Assembly (NCBI GenBank): GCA_018398585.1 | Contig: JAGTTD010000022.1 | Location: 5,462,001-5,526,000 of the forward strand | DNA length: 64,000 bases | DNA from: Simmondsia chinensis | Lineage: Eukaryota; Streptophyta; Magnoliopsida; Caryophyllales; Simmondsiaceae | Direction: 5' to 3' | In this document: piece by piece, positions 13,561 through 23,214 of the stretch | Layout of the letters: the number at the start of each line of letters is the position of its first letter | Numbering within the stretch: the stretch's first letter is position 1 | The notes under the pieces: model-generated | Told to the model about the DNA's origin: nothing | Seen by the model: only the letters and a program-made list of their open reading frames with translations | Database searches by the model: none | Program-made: the position numbers and the translations under genes

Positions 13561-14149
13561 GTCTCTGCCTTAGGCTAAGGGCTACCGCCTCGGGGTGTGC
13601 ACAGGTTTGACTTGGTGGTCCGTGCTACTTTATGATTCCTTCTTTCTTTTTAATTCTTTTCCTTTCCTTGTCTATATAAGACCCGCGCGCCTAAGCCCTA
13701 AACCCTAGCATTTCGCTCTCACCCTTTCTCTCTGCACGGCTCGACCTCGCCCCGGCTACAGCGATTCGCCCCCAAAATTTTTTGCGCCCTTCACCTTTTT
13801 TCATTTTCGTGACGGCAAAAGGTACTGCTTGCTTGTTTTTCACAATTTTTTGAAACTTTTTCTCAATTGTTTTACCCCTTTTCTCTTTTTCGCCTGTCGG
13901 GGGGCGGGGGACCTTCCCACTCGAGTTCTTATTGCCGAACCCTAAGCTCCCCCGGTGGGCCTTGAGGATCTCATGGAAGACCCAGGCGGTTTTCGCCGTC
14001 GGTATGTTTGCCCAGCTCTCTGATGGCTTTGCCTCTTCCTGACGCCAGTGTCCCCGCCCCTCCAGTGGAAAATATTAACGAGACTTCTTCTTTGTCATAG
14101 GGTAAGACCCCTTCTAATTTTTGTTTTTCTATTTTAATGAACTAGTGAA
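13561..14149 (+). promoter_or_regulatory. Promoter and 5' leader of the antisense accessory gene
   Basis: Immediately after the last satellite monomer comes a pyrimidine-rich stretch and a clear TATA box (TATATAA, 13673-13679). Just downstream is a telo-box-like motif, AAACCCTAG (13700-13708), of the kind seen near start sites of plant translation genes. The leader from ~13705 to the ATG at 14150 is C/T-rich. It contains possible splice signals (CAG before 13998; TAG followed by GGTAAG near 14100) that could mark a leader intron, but I cannot fix its limits. The promoter drives transcription on the + strand, antisense to the gag-pol transcript of the host element. Confidence 0.65.
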
Positions 14150-16520
14150 ATGGCACCCAAACGCGTGCAGAAGGGACCCGAACGTTCAGACCGTGCTGGA
14201 GGAGCGTCTTCAGATGAAGGGATGATGGTGGAGCCATTATCCCAACTGGCTCCCTCATCACCGACGTCGCCTGAGGAAGTGGCCGTGCATGCTCAGTATC
14301 CTGACACAGCCGCGACCCTTCCCCTTGGGAACCTGGTATCCTCTTTGGCCACGGTAGAGGGGATGAGGAAATTTCGTGAAAAATATTTTTTCCCAAACAG
14401 CTGTGATGTTCTCGGCCCCTTGGAGAGTGACAATATTTTATACCCTCGCTCCCCCGACTTATTTGCCATTAGCATAGATGCTTTGGAGACCGGCTTATGC
14501 TTTCCCTTACCTCCTATCTTGGAGTGGGTGTTTAGGAAATATACTTTGTGCCCTAGTCAGGTCAATCCCAATGGTTTCCGTAATATTTACGGCTACCTCC
14601 TTACCTGTCATGTAGCTGGCCTGACCCCTTCCACCCGCAGCTTCCGCTATCTATTTAGGGCTAAGCAAGCTAAGGGCGTTGTTAGTTTCGAGGGGAAAAG
14701 CGGTATTACGTTTGTGGAGTTTAATCCCTCTAAGGTGAACTTTTTGCAGAACAGGTTTGTTTGGGTCTGACCTCCTAGACGCCTAGGCATTCCCCATTAT
14801 TGGACTTCATTGAATAAGTGCAGTATCCCTTTAGAGGATGAATTGTCCGCCTTAGATAAAGAGGTGGTTCGTTATTTCCAAAGGGATTTAGGCTCGCGGT
14901 ATGTAGCTACGAGGGAGGTATTATGTCAGGAGCAGGTGTTGATCCAGGCAGGCTTGTGTGCCTGTCCCGCTAGTGGTGAGTATTTCTTCGGGACGGTTGA
15001 GCTTTGTCGTAATTGTTTGCCTTTTAATAATTTTATCTTGGCTGCTCAACTATCTTTTTTCAGGATCCGAGGCCGATGTGGATATTGTGACCCTCACGGA
15101 ATCATGTCGTGGAGGGCAGAAGAAAAAGAAAGCGAAAGATGACCACAAGAGTGAGAGAGTCGTCAAAAGGGGAAAAAGGGCGGCTACCGCCGAAGGAGAA
15201 GGACCCCCTGCGAAGGTTACTCGATCAAAGAAACCTCAGGTAGAAGCTTCTGCCCTGAGCTGTAGTTCTGAAGTGCCTCCTCCGCCTGGGGTTGCTTCTG
15301 AGCCGTCCATAGTCCAGGCGTCCCCTACTGCTAAGAGACCCCTTCCAGGTCCAAACGGCCAAGGACTGCCTACTCCTATATCTCAACAAGGTGATGGTGT
15401 AACGTCCGTCGCCCCTTGTCCTGAGGCAGTTTCTATTACCGAGGTCGTCACGGAGGGGGGGTCAACCGTTGTGCCGGCCGTCGCAGCTGTCCCGTCCGGG
15501 GTGACCATAGCCGAGCCCCCTCCAGCCACGGCCCTACCGCCTGAGAATTTGCCTGAGGGAGTGGAGGTAGGTTTATCCTCAGAAGGGGTAGAGGAGAGGA
15601 GTGGATCCTGGGCGATGCCGACTGAGGCACCAGAGCCGCCCTCTGTGGAGACGGCTGGGCCTTCCTCTTTGCTCCAGAGAGAAGGATCCCTTGCCCCGGC
15701 TTCACCCTTGTCCAGGGGTTCCTATGGGGGGTGACTGTGGACATACGCCCTGATATTGAGATAGAGGACAGCCTCCTTCCCCCTTTTCACATCGGTGCGT
15801 CGGTCCCCAGGGATTCTGTTAGCGTTCCTGCTGAGCCTTAAGGCGAGGTTCCTGGGGAAGAAGAGGCCCCTGCTGATGAGGGTGCACCAACCGAGGGTCC
15901 CGCCCGTCCCTCTCCTAGTCAGGTCATCCATGAAATTCAGCATGCCGTTCTGCCCGTTCTTTCTCCTGAAGGTCCTCCTGTCGTAACCCAAGACAAAACA
16001 GCTACTTGGGCGGTTAAGGTAAAAACTATACGCTACAGCCTTTGTTTTTTAACGTGCTAATCTCATGCCGTGCCTTATTGCCTTTCAGGTCAGCTCTTTC
16101 TCTACCGCTATAGTCTTGGGATGGTTGTGTGAGCACGAGTCCGTTACACGAGAGCTGCGCCAGTTACGGGAGGAGAGGAGGGCAGCGATAGAGGCGGCGG
16201 AAAGAGCTGAAAAAGAGAGAGAGGAGCAGGTTAGGGTGGCGATGAGGGAGAAGGAGGCGTTAGCCTCTGAGGTTCGGAGATTGGGGGAAGAGTTATCCAC
16301 TCAGCAGGCGCGGTCAGAGAAACTCCTTGCCGAAGTGTAGCAGGCCCGTACGGAAGCGGCCGAGGCGGTTTCTCGCTTCAAGGATGGTGCAGAATTCCGT
16401 TCATCTACGAGCGCCTATTATTGGGAGGGTTTTGCTTCCGGCCTGTCTACCTTTGGACAGCGCCTGACCAGTAGTCACCCCCGACTCAGCCATGCGTCAG
16501 AACATCCTCCACTCTCGTAG
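14150..16520 (+). pseudogene. Tat antisense accessory ORF (aORF), gypsy-type 'Transposase_28' domain, three exons
   Basis: Exon 1 (14150-14975) encodes a region like the plant 'putative gypsy type transposon' domain (PF04195): the chain has FREKYFFPNSCDVL, then LETGLCFPLPP, then GFRNIYGYLLTCH. Intron 1 (14976-15063, GTGAG...CAG) restores the frame, joining A-S to G-S-E-A-D. Exon 2 (15064-16018) is a basic then Pro/Ser-rich linker. Intron 2 is 16019-16088 (GTAAAA...CAG). Exon 3 (16089-16520) is a Glu/Arg-rich coiled coil ending with a SAYYWEGF-type segment. Lesions are few: stops at 14768-14770, 15839-15841 and 16338-16340, and a one-base frameshift at the G-run near 15725-15731. The gene runs opposite to gag-pol and overlaps its 3' UTR. 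Function is unknown; it is not a demonstrated transposase. Retained introns and a TATA box argue that the ancestor was expressed from its own promoter. Confidence 0.82.
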
Positions 16521-16944
16521 AGGCGCAAGTAGCAGCTAGGTTTACTTGTTAGGATAACTTTGCTCCCGCTTTCTCCTTTTCCGTTTCTGAGCATGTAAAG
16601 AGAAAGTTGGGGGAGGGGGAACCCCTTTTTGTTGTAACCCCCTTATTTTTTGAAGTGCCGCAGGTGTCTGTATATATTAACATCTAAGGATGACAACCTG
16701 GTTGTTACTTTATTGTACGTACGCCCTAACGAAACTAATGATATTTTGTTGTACATTATCTCTTACTGTCCTTCTTTGCATTGCTATTCCTTTTGAACTC
16801 TTATCGTTAATGCTGATGCGACTCTTAAGGAAGTATTATTTATTTATACGCCTGGGGTACAACCCATATTTTCTAGGACATAACTTACTACCGATATACG
16901 TCCACTATTTTACAGAATTCCCACATATCTCATCTGGCTAAGCG
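16521..16944. other. Spacer between antisense gene and integrase
   Basis: This spacer holds the 3' end of the + strand accessory gene and the 3' end of the - strand pol gene, which converge here. A hydrophobic 83-codon open frame (16690-16941, +) has no recognisable similarity and overlaps the probable integrase C-terminus; I do not call it a gene. No LTR or polypurine tract is evident here, which fits the true 3' LTR lying beyond the satellite. Confidence 0.5.
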
Positions 16945-18311
16945 TAATAATTTTTAAGATTCTTAATGTTCCATACCTGAGGTATTTGGGAACCTTCTAG
17001 ACGTTCCAGCTTATAGCTCCCTTCTCCTAATTTCTGAGCAATACGATAGGGTCCTTCCTAATTTGCAGCTACCTTGCCAGCTCCGATTCCTTGGGCTACG
17101 GTGGTTGCCTGCCGCAGGGCTAAGTCTCCCACCTCTAGGCTTCTTACTCTCAGACGTCTGTTGTAATACTAGGACATTCGCTGTTTCTGAGCTACAATTC
17201 GAAGGAGGGCATCCTCCCTAACTTTGTCTATTAAATCTAGAGCATACCTCCGATAGTCCTCATTGCACAAGTAATTATAATGCTATATGCGGTAACTGGG
17301 TTCTCCTACCTCCACCGGGATTACGGCTTCAGCTCCGTAAGTTAGCATAAACGGGGTTTCCCCTGTAGCCACGCGGTAAACCGTTCGGTGTGCCCATAAT
17401 ACACTGGGCAGTTCTTCCACCCATCTCCCCTTAGCTTCGTCTAGACTCTTTCGAAGCCCATTGAGTATCTGTTTGTTTTCCGACTCAGCTTCCCCATTGT
17501 TCTGAGGGTAGGCAACGGCAGTGAAATGGACAGTGATGTTCATGTGCTGACAGTATGCTCGGAATCTTGGAGATGCGAACTGTGTTCCGTTATCGGTGAT
17601 GATGGCCCTAGGAATTCCGAAACGCGTGATGATCTTCTTCCATAGGAACTGCCGTGTGGCCTTGTAGGTAATCCGGGCTACCGCTTCGGCTTCCACCCAT
17701 TTGCTGAAGTAGTCTACGGCCACGATCAGGAACTTTCTCTGCCCGCTGGCTAGGGGAAAAGGTCCCAAAATATCCATTCCCCACTGGTCAAAAGGTATGG
17801 GGTCAACGATGGGTTGTAGTGGTGCGGCAGGAGAATGGGCGAGCGGTGCGAATTTCTGGCACTTATCACAACTTCTCACGAGAGCGCTGGCGTCTTTGCT
17901 CATGGTGGGCCAAAAGTACCCTGCCCTTAGCGCCATCCCTGCTAGAGCTCGCTTTCCAATGTGAATCCCGCATATTCCTTCGTGGATTTCCCTTACGACG
18001 TACTCCCCCTCTTCCAATGTTAGACATTTCAGCAAAGGATGTGTGAACGACCTTTTGTAGAGCTGCTGATCGACGATTGTGAAATGTACCGCGCGCCTTT
18101 TTAGCTTTCGTGGTTCTGCTTGATCCGAAGGCTTCGCATTATGAAGGATGAAGTTAAGAATTGGACGCATCCAGTTATCTTCGTGCTGCACTCGCATCAC
18201 GTCAAAGGATACGGGCTTGTCTACGTATTTGGCATGGGATTCGTGTATCTTGATGCACCCATCGGGGTTCCTTCCGTATGAGCTAGCCATACGGCTTAGC
18301 TCGTCAGCGCG
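16945..18311 (-). pseudogene. Tat integrase
   Basis: Ty3/gypsy-type integrase. Main open stretch 18290-17283: the zinc-binding HHCC region (H-x-G-x-C-G-x-H-x-G, then C-DK-C about 30 residues later) is followed by the catalytic core with the three acidic positions in WGMDILGPF, ITDNGTQF and NNGEAESEN. A stop replaces Gln after PSYRI (17283-17285). The same frame then continues to ~16945 through the C-terminal GPY/F-type region (K-L-G-E-G-S-Y, then L-x-N-L-K-x-Y-Y). Another stop separates the N-terminus from the preceding RNase H (18310-18312). In life the enzyme joins element cDNA to host DNA. Confidence 0.85.
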
Positions 18312-18690
18312 CTAATTACTTGCTCGGGGAATGCCCCGTATGCTGAACCCTTGAAATTCAGAGACCTTGATCCGAACCAGCTCCAGATACTGTGACAGGT
18401 GCAACTCTTTCACCTCGTAACTGCCCGTGACTTGGTTTACTACAAACTCCGAGTCACTGTATACCTCCAGGTGAGTGGCTCCAGCTGCCTTAGCTAAGTC
18501 CATGCCCAGTAGCAATGCCTCGTACTCAGTCTCATTGTGGGTAGTGTTGAAGCGTAGCTTTATTGCATATTCCACCTGCTCTCCCTAGGGGTTAATGAGC
18601 ACTATCCCCGAGCCCCGGCCCTCTGAGTTTACAGACCCATCCACGAACATCTTCCAAGCTGACACCTCCTTAAGGGGATCTGTGTATCCA
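18312..18690 (-). pseudogene. Second (archaeal-type) RNase H of Tat element
   Basis: After RT and its own RNase H comes another RNase H-like domain: an FVDGS motif near 18640, TTHNETEYEALLLGM, then SDSEFVVNQV and a G-x-Y-E-V-K-E-L helix. These are the D, E, D positions of RNase H. Acquisition of this extra domain in the Tat clade is known and is one of the reasons I assign this element to it. One in-frame stop lies at ~18585 (18575 is the first Met after it). The domain runs directly into the integrase reading frame. Confidence 0.8.
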
Positions 18691-19117
18691 GGCGGCCCAC
18701 CTCGAAATCACATTCTACTAGAAAATCAGCCAAGGCCTGGGCCTTGATGGCCTTGCGGGGCTGATAGTGTATATCGTATTCAAAGAGTTCGACCGCCCAC
18801 TTGACCAGGCGTCCTGAGCAGTCTAATTTGGAGAGTAGCTTTCTGAGTGGTAGGTTGGTGAGTACCGTGACGTTGTGAGATTGAAACTAGGGCCTCAGCT
18901 TACGTGCCACCATGACCAAGGCTAGGGCGGTCTTCTCAATGGCGGGATACCTCCTTTCGGGATCTTTGAGAGTCTGACTCACAAAATATACCGGGAGTTA
19001 TCGCCCTTGCCGTTCGGCTATTAAGACCGTGCTAGTGGCGTTCTCCGAGATGGCTGGGTAGAGTCCCAGCTTTTCGCCAGGCTCAGGGGATGTGATTACC
19101 GGAAGGTGTGCTAAATG
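18691..19117 (-). pseudogene. Tat RT-linked RNase H, interrupted
   Basis: Downstream of RT the - strand keeps the expected order: an ATSTVLI-like strand, the PVYFVSQTLKDPERRYPAIEK block (near 18985-18930), TALALVMVARKLRP, then VKWAVELFEYDIHY and QALADFL. Stop codons break it (for instance before LPVYF and after RKLRP), so no long open frame remains. Recognition rests on conserved blocks in one frame and on position between RT and the second RNase H. Confidence 0.7.
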
Positions 19118-19960
19118 CTACTTTAGTTGATCGAAAGCTTGCACGCACTCCTCATTCCAGAGAAAGGGCTGCTTTCCTCGTAGTACCTTCAAGAACGGTA
19201 GCGCTTTCTCTGCAGCTCGGCTAATGAAGCGATTGAGTGAGGCCATGCATCCAGCGAGCCTTTGCACGTCTTTGGGGCAACGAGGAGGCTTCAGGTCGAG
19301 TACAGCCTGCACCTTTTTGGGGTTTGCCTCAATTCCTCTAAAGTTTACAATAAAACCTAGAAATTTTCCATCGGGTACAGCGAATGAACATTTCTCCGGG
19401 TTCAGCTTCATATGATGCTTTCGAAGGGACTCCAAACCTTCTCTTAGGTCGGACATATGGTCTAGCTTATGTTTTGACTTAACGATCATGTCGTCCACAT
19501 AGACCTCCATATTACGTCCTATTTGGGATGCGAAGACTTTGTTGACCAGCCTCTGATAGGTGGCTCCGGCGTTCTTAAGTCCGAACGGCATCACTTTGTA
19601 ACAGTACGTGCCTTCTGCCGTAATGAAGGTTGTTTTCTCTTTGGCGGTCGGGTGCAACTGAATCTGGTGGTACCCAGAAAAGGCGTCCATGAAGCTAAAC
19701 AATTCGCAGCCCGCCGTTGAATCCACCAGCCTGTCTATTTTGGGCAGGGGGTAAGAGTCCTTTGGGCAGGCTTCGTTGAGGTCTGTAAAATCGACGCACA
19801 TTCTCCAGCTTCCGTTGGGTTTCTTTACTAGTACCACATTGGCCAACCATTCAGGGTACAGTACCTCCCGTATGAACTCGGCCTGAGATAGCTTTTGACT
19901 TCTGCTTTAATAACCTCGTTGCGCTCAGTGCAGAAACTGTGTCGCTGCTGTTTAATAGGA
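19118..19960 (-). pseudogene. Tat reverse transcriptase
   Basis: Ty3/gypsy RT. The open stretch 19846-19118 has VVLVKKPNGSWRMCVDF, LPKIDRLVDSTAG, FSFMDAFSGYHQI, MPFGLKNAGATYQRLVN, the catalytic YVDDM and LGFIV. The N-terminal part (PPDVITHQLNV) is in another frame, joined at a one-base indel near 19891-19897. The catalytic D-D pair and the F-x-D motif are intact, so the frameshift is the main visible lesion in this domain. Confidence 0.88.
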
Positions 19961-20862
19961 GTCTTGTCATCCCAGACGTTAAGTTGATGAGTGATCACGT
20001 CAGGCGGTATACCTGGCATTTCACCTACGGCAAAGGCGAAGACATCTCGGTACTGCTTCAGGAGTTCGCCTATTTCCTCACGCAGGTGCCTAGGGAGCGA
20101 AGTACCCAGATAGGTATAACATTCGGGTTCCAGCTCATACCTTTCCAAAGGTGTAGGAGAAGGACGCGTTTCGGGAGGGGAGTCCGGTTTGGTCGGCTCA
20201 GCTGTCATGACTGCCATATTGGAAAAGGTATGGTAATACTCTGAAAGCGCGCCGCGCCCTCCTCGAATTGTCGTAACACTACCATTTTCGCCTTCAAACT
20301 TCATTGCAAGATGGTAAGTAGACACTACCGCCTTTAGACGATTCAGGGAAGGCCTCCCCAAGATCACGTTGTAGGAGGACGAGGCGCGGATAATAAGGAA
20401 TTCTATCTTGATAGTTCGTCGTTCACTCTCATTTCTGAACGTGGTGAGCAACGTTATTCGGCCCTGCGGTAAGACGGGGGCTCCGGTAAAGCCCACAACA
20501 GAGTATGATGTGGGCGCCAACGCGCTAAGTGGTATTCCCATTCGGCTAAAACACTCTAAGCACAGGATGTCAGCGGAGCTGCCTTGGTCAATCAATATTC
20601 TGGATACTGCGTATGCGCCGATATCGGCAGTGATCACCAAGGCGTCCTCTTGCCGAGCGTCCACACCCTTGGCATCCTCTCTGGTGAAGCTAATACACCG
20701 AGGCGCGCTTTGGGCCGCATCCGCTTTCCCTCTTGGGGTTTTCGTCTCTTCTTTTGAAGAAGGGAAGACTACCCTGGGAGCAATGGCGGCGATGACTTTG
20801 GTCGCCTTGTTTTTGGGATTTTTTACGACCTCGCCCGTGATTTGCATTTTCCCAGTTTTCAT
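19961..20862 (-). CDS. Tat protease region of pol
   Basis: Open from 20862 on the - strand, seven bases past the gag stop (20869-20871 reads stop), so pol is a separate reading frame after gag. It carries a retropepsin-like domain: ILIDQGSSADIL is the active site (D-Q-G-S in place of the usual D-S/T-G; the Q variant occurs in plant Tat elements), followed by the flap region and the second conserved VILGRPSLN. The protease cuts the polyprotein. The frame runs on into RT until the indel at ~19893. Confidence 0.8.
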
Positions 20863-20868
20863 GTTCTT

Positions 20869-22017
20869 TCAGGTTGCATACTCCTCCCACTGGCCAGTGC
20901 GTTCGGCCTCCTTAAGACGGAAGTTCAAGCCCCGGCAGTCCGCCGTGTCATGGGTAGAGACCTGATGGTACGAACACCAAACCGGCTTACCGCTATCAGA
21001 CGGTATAGGGTCCTGGTTTTTGAGTGGTCCCTTCTTTTTTACCTCTAGGAGTGAGGGAGGTACGGGCGGCTGGTTCTGAGTTCGGAAAGCAGGTGCGTTC
21101 GGCCTTTTAAACCGTCGAGCATTACCCTGGGGCGGCCTAGGTCGATCTCTCGATCCTAAGATCGCTTGCGGTGCCTCGGTCCGGGGTGCTATCTGCATCA
21201 CATCTTCCGCCAGGATGTATTTGTTGGCCTTGCGCCATAATTCGTCAACAGTGGAAGGCGGCCCCTTTGCCAGCTCAAACTTGAAGCTGGAATTCTGCAA
21301 TCTGTTGATAAAGGTGGTGATGGCCGTTTCATCGGACAGGGTGGCCACGTCGATCATGGATCGTGTGAACTGTTTCACGTAACTCCTCAGGGTCTCGGTT
21401 TCGTACTGCTGTAGCTTGAGAATATGTGCTGCCGTCCTTCTCCTTCGTTTATTGCTAACGAAGTGGCGAACGAACCTTTCAGAGAGGTCCGTAAAGCTAT
21501 CCATAGAAGAATTGGGAAGGGAGGAGAACCAATTTTGTGCGACCCCTTTCAAGGTAGCGGGAAAAAATTTACACCAAACGTCTTCCCTTACATCTTGTGG
21601 ATACATTCGGGCCCTAAAACTGGCCAAATGATCCTCAGGATCTTGAGTTCCATTAAACAAGTCGATATTAGGGACTTTTACCTTTCCCGCCGGAGCTGAT
21701 AGGATGCGAGCTGAGAATGGTGATTGAGTACCTGGCACGACGTAGGATCCGCCTGGTTTGGGGGCTCCCCTAGAGTCTCCTCTGGTGTGGTTGAGATAAG
21801 CACTTGGCGTGGAAGCCGCGGCTTCGCTTAAGCCTTGAGCCTGGGTCCGAGGAGATGTCAAGGTGGAATGATCAGGCTCAGGGATGTGCTCAGTGTTGGA
21901 AGGTGTATACGAAAAGAACTGGTGCATCTGCCTTTGAAATTGCTCGAACTGATCTTGCGTTACGTAATCGGGGAGGTGACGGCCCCCGAGTGTGGTGGAT
22001 TGACTGGTGTTTGACAT
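20869..22017 (-). CDS. Tat gag, 382 aa, intact
   Basis: Starts at the ATG at 22017-22015 (an upstream in-frame GTG at 22044 is not a likely start). Residues ~105-210 match the retrotransposon gag fold (Retrotrans_gag): LFNGTQDPEDHL, VWCKFFPATLKGVAQNWF, RFVRHFVSNKRRRR. Near the C-terminus is a degenerate zinc-knuckle-like WCSYHQVSTHDTADC. The N-terminal ~100 residues are Gln/Pro/Ser-rich and low in complexity. No stop or frameshift is present, unlike pol. Gag would form the particle that packages the element RNA. The start lies only ~20 nt after the primer site, as usual for this clade. Confidence 0.88.
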   Translation of the reverse strand: MSNTSQSTTLGGRHLPDYVTQDQFEQFQRQMHQFFSYTPSNTEHIPEPDHSTLTSPRTQAQGLSEAAASTPSAYLNHTRGDSRGAPKPGGSYVVPGTQSPFSARILSAPAGKVKVPNIDLFNGTQDPEDHLASFRARMYPQDVREDVWCKFFPATLKGVAQNWFSSLPNSSMDSFTDLSERFVRHFVSNKRRRRTAAHILKLQQYETETLRSYVKQFTRSMIDVATLSDETAITTFINRLQNSSFKFELAKGPPSTVDELWRKANKYILAEDVMQIAPRTEAPQAILGSRDRPRPPQGNARRFKRPNAPAFRTQNQPPVPPSLLEVKKKGPLKNQDPIPSDSGKPVWCSYHQVSTHDTADCRGLNFRLKEAERTGQWEEYAT

Positions 22018-22037
22018 GAGAAAGGTTGGTGATGCCC

Positions 22038-22054
22038 TTCCCACAGACGGCGCC
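22038..22054 (-). promoter_or_regulatory. Tat primer-binding site
   Basis: On the - strand the sequence reads GGCGCCGTCTGTGGGAA, the common start of the internal domain in plant gypsy elements just after the 5' LTR. The usual leading T is replaced (AGGCGCC). The adjoining TATAAATA just upstream is unusual this close to a primer site and may be chance. Confidence 0.6.
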
Positions 22055-22175
22055 TATTTATAGGGAAATGTATGATTGGGTGGCAAGTAGTGGGGTAGGG
22101 CACCGCCTGGCCCCCTCAGCCAATGGGTGCATTGGTGATTTCCAGGCGTGAGGTTACTTAGGTGGGGGTGTTTAA

Positions 22176-22525
22176 GGAGGCGGTACTGGCCCCCTGGACC
22201 CTGTATCGCCTGGAGGTGGTCATGTTGGGAGGCGGTAGTGGCCCCTGGGCCCTGTACCGCCTGGTGGTGGGTATGCTGGGAGGCGGTAGCGGCTCCTGGG
22301 CCCGGTGACGCCTGGTGGCGGGTGTGCTGGGAGGCGGTAGTGGCTCCTGGGCCCTGTGCCGCCTGGTAGCGGGTATGCTGGGAGGCCGTAGTGGCTCCTG
22401 GGCCTGTACCGCCTGGTGGCCGTTATGCTAGGAGGCAGTAGTTGCTCCTGGGCCCTGTGTCGCCTGGTGGCGGGTATGCTGGGAGGTGGCAGTGGCTCCT
22501 GGGCCCTGTACCGTCTGGTGGTCAC
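22176..22525. repeat. 51-bp minisatellite, ~7 copies
   Basis: Seven GC-rich units start at about 22176, 22228, 22279, 22330, 22381, 22431 and 22482 with GGAGGCGGTAG and variants, followed by GCTCCTGGGCCCTGT and CGCCTGGTGG. The period of 51 (17 codons) creates open frames on both strands that are not genes. It sits just outside the Tat primer site, so it is probably in the element's 5' LTR or U5; the missing second LTR prevents proof. Confidence 0.85.
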
Positions 22526-22867
22526 TTTTATAGTCATCACTTGGAGTGTTCAACTTTTGTATAACTAATTTCTAAATCCTTTAACCCTATTTAGTTTGTA
22601 CATTTTTTTCTTTTTAATCTTTATATTTCGTGCATCTGGCAGATAACGGTGGAAATGCAATTCTCATGTTATATTGAGATAGAGCATCTTAATCATTAAA
22701 AAAATTTTGGTGCTTATAATATTTTCAATTTATATATGTACAAAATATTTGTAACAAAATTAATTATTTTATGAAAAAAAATAATATTGTGTAATTATAT
22801 TTTGAATTTAACTATTGTTTATATTATTAGTTACCAAAAGTGCGTATATTTTATATACAACTCTAAT
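22526..22867. other. AT-rich flank, no gene seen; left target duplication of LINE
   Basis: Composition drops sharply from the GC-rich minisatellite to AT-rich sequence, possibly the outer part of the Tat 5' LTR or old flank. The last 16 bases (22852-22867) match 32861-32876 at 15 of 16 positions and are the left target-site duplication of the RTE LINE. Confidence 0.5.
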
Positions 22868-23214
22868 GCAACAACAACAACAACAATAGCCCCAGTGTTA
22901 CAAGGGCTCTCGCATACGTAAGGTCGGGAGGGGGGAGGTTGATGTACGTAGCATTCCCTCTTAGGGTGCTACCCTGGACTGTTTTTGAGGACCCTTAACC
23001 TGAGGAGCATGTCATTGAAGCATAGAAGCCTGAAAGCATGAGAGTAATTTAGTGTTAGAGCAGTACATAGCACAAGCCAAGCACTATGAAACAAAACTCA
23101 ATGGAAGGTAACTAGAGGCAAATAGTCGGCACGTACGCAAGTGCTCAAGTGCATAGATAAGCAAATAAGTGCTCCACTACGTGCGTCAAAGAGGAAGTCA
23201 AAACACCTATATAC

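Larger units (their letters stand above)
1..22540 (-). mobile_element. Ty3/gypsy retrotransposon, Tat lineage (3' LTR outside window)
   Basis: Read on the - strand the order is: primer site (22054-22038), gag, protease, RT, RNase H, second RNase H, integrase, then an antisense gene and a tandem-repeat array. A second RNase H after the first and an antisense accessory ORF beyond pol are known traits of the plant Tat clade (Ogre, Retand, Grande and relatives). Only gag is open throughout; pol carries one frameshift and several stop codons, so the copy is inactive but not ancient. The right boundary (outer edge of the 5' LTR) is unresolved between ~22540 and 22851 because the partner LTR is outside the window. 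If the whole satellite array belongs to it, the element exceeds 22 kb. Confidence 0.8.

Noticed and set aside
14293..14475. - strand open frames overlapping aORF exon 1
   Set aside because: Shadows of the + strand gene without family similarity.
16690..16941. 83-codon hydrophobic open frame (+)
   Set aside because: Overlaps the - strand integrase C-terminal region and has no recognisable similarity; membrane-like character follows from T-rich DNA.
22148..22540. Open frames on both strands with Gly/Pro/Trp-rich repeats
   Set aside because: By-product of the 51-bp minisatellite whose period is a multiple of three.
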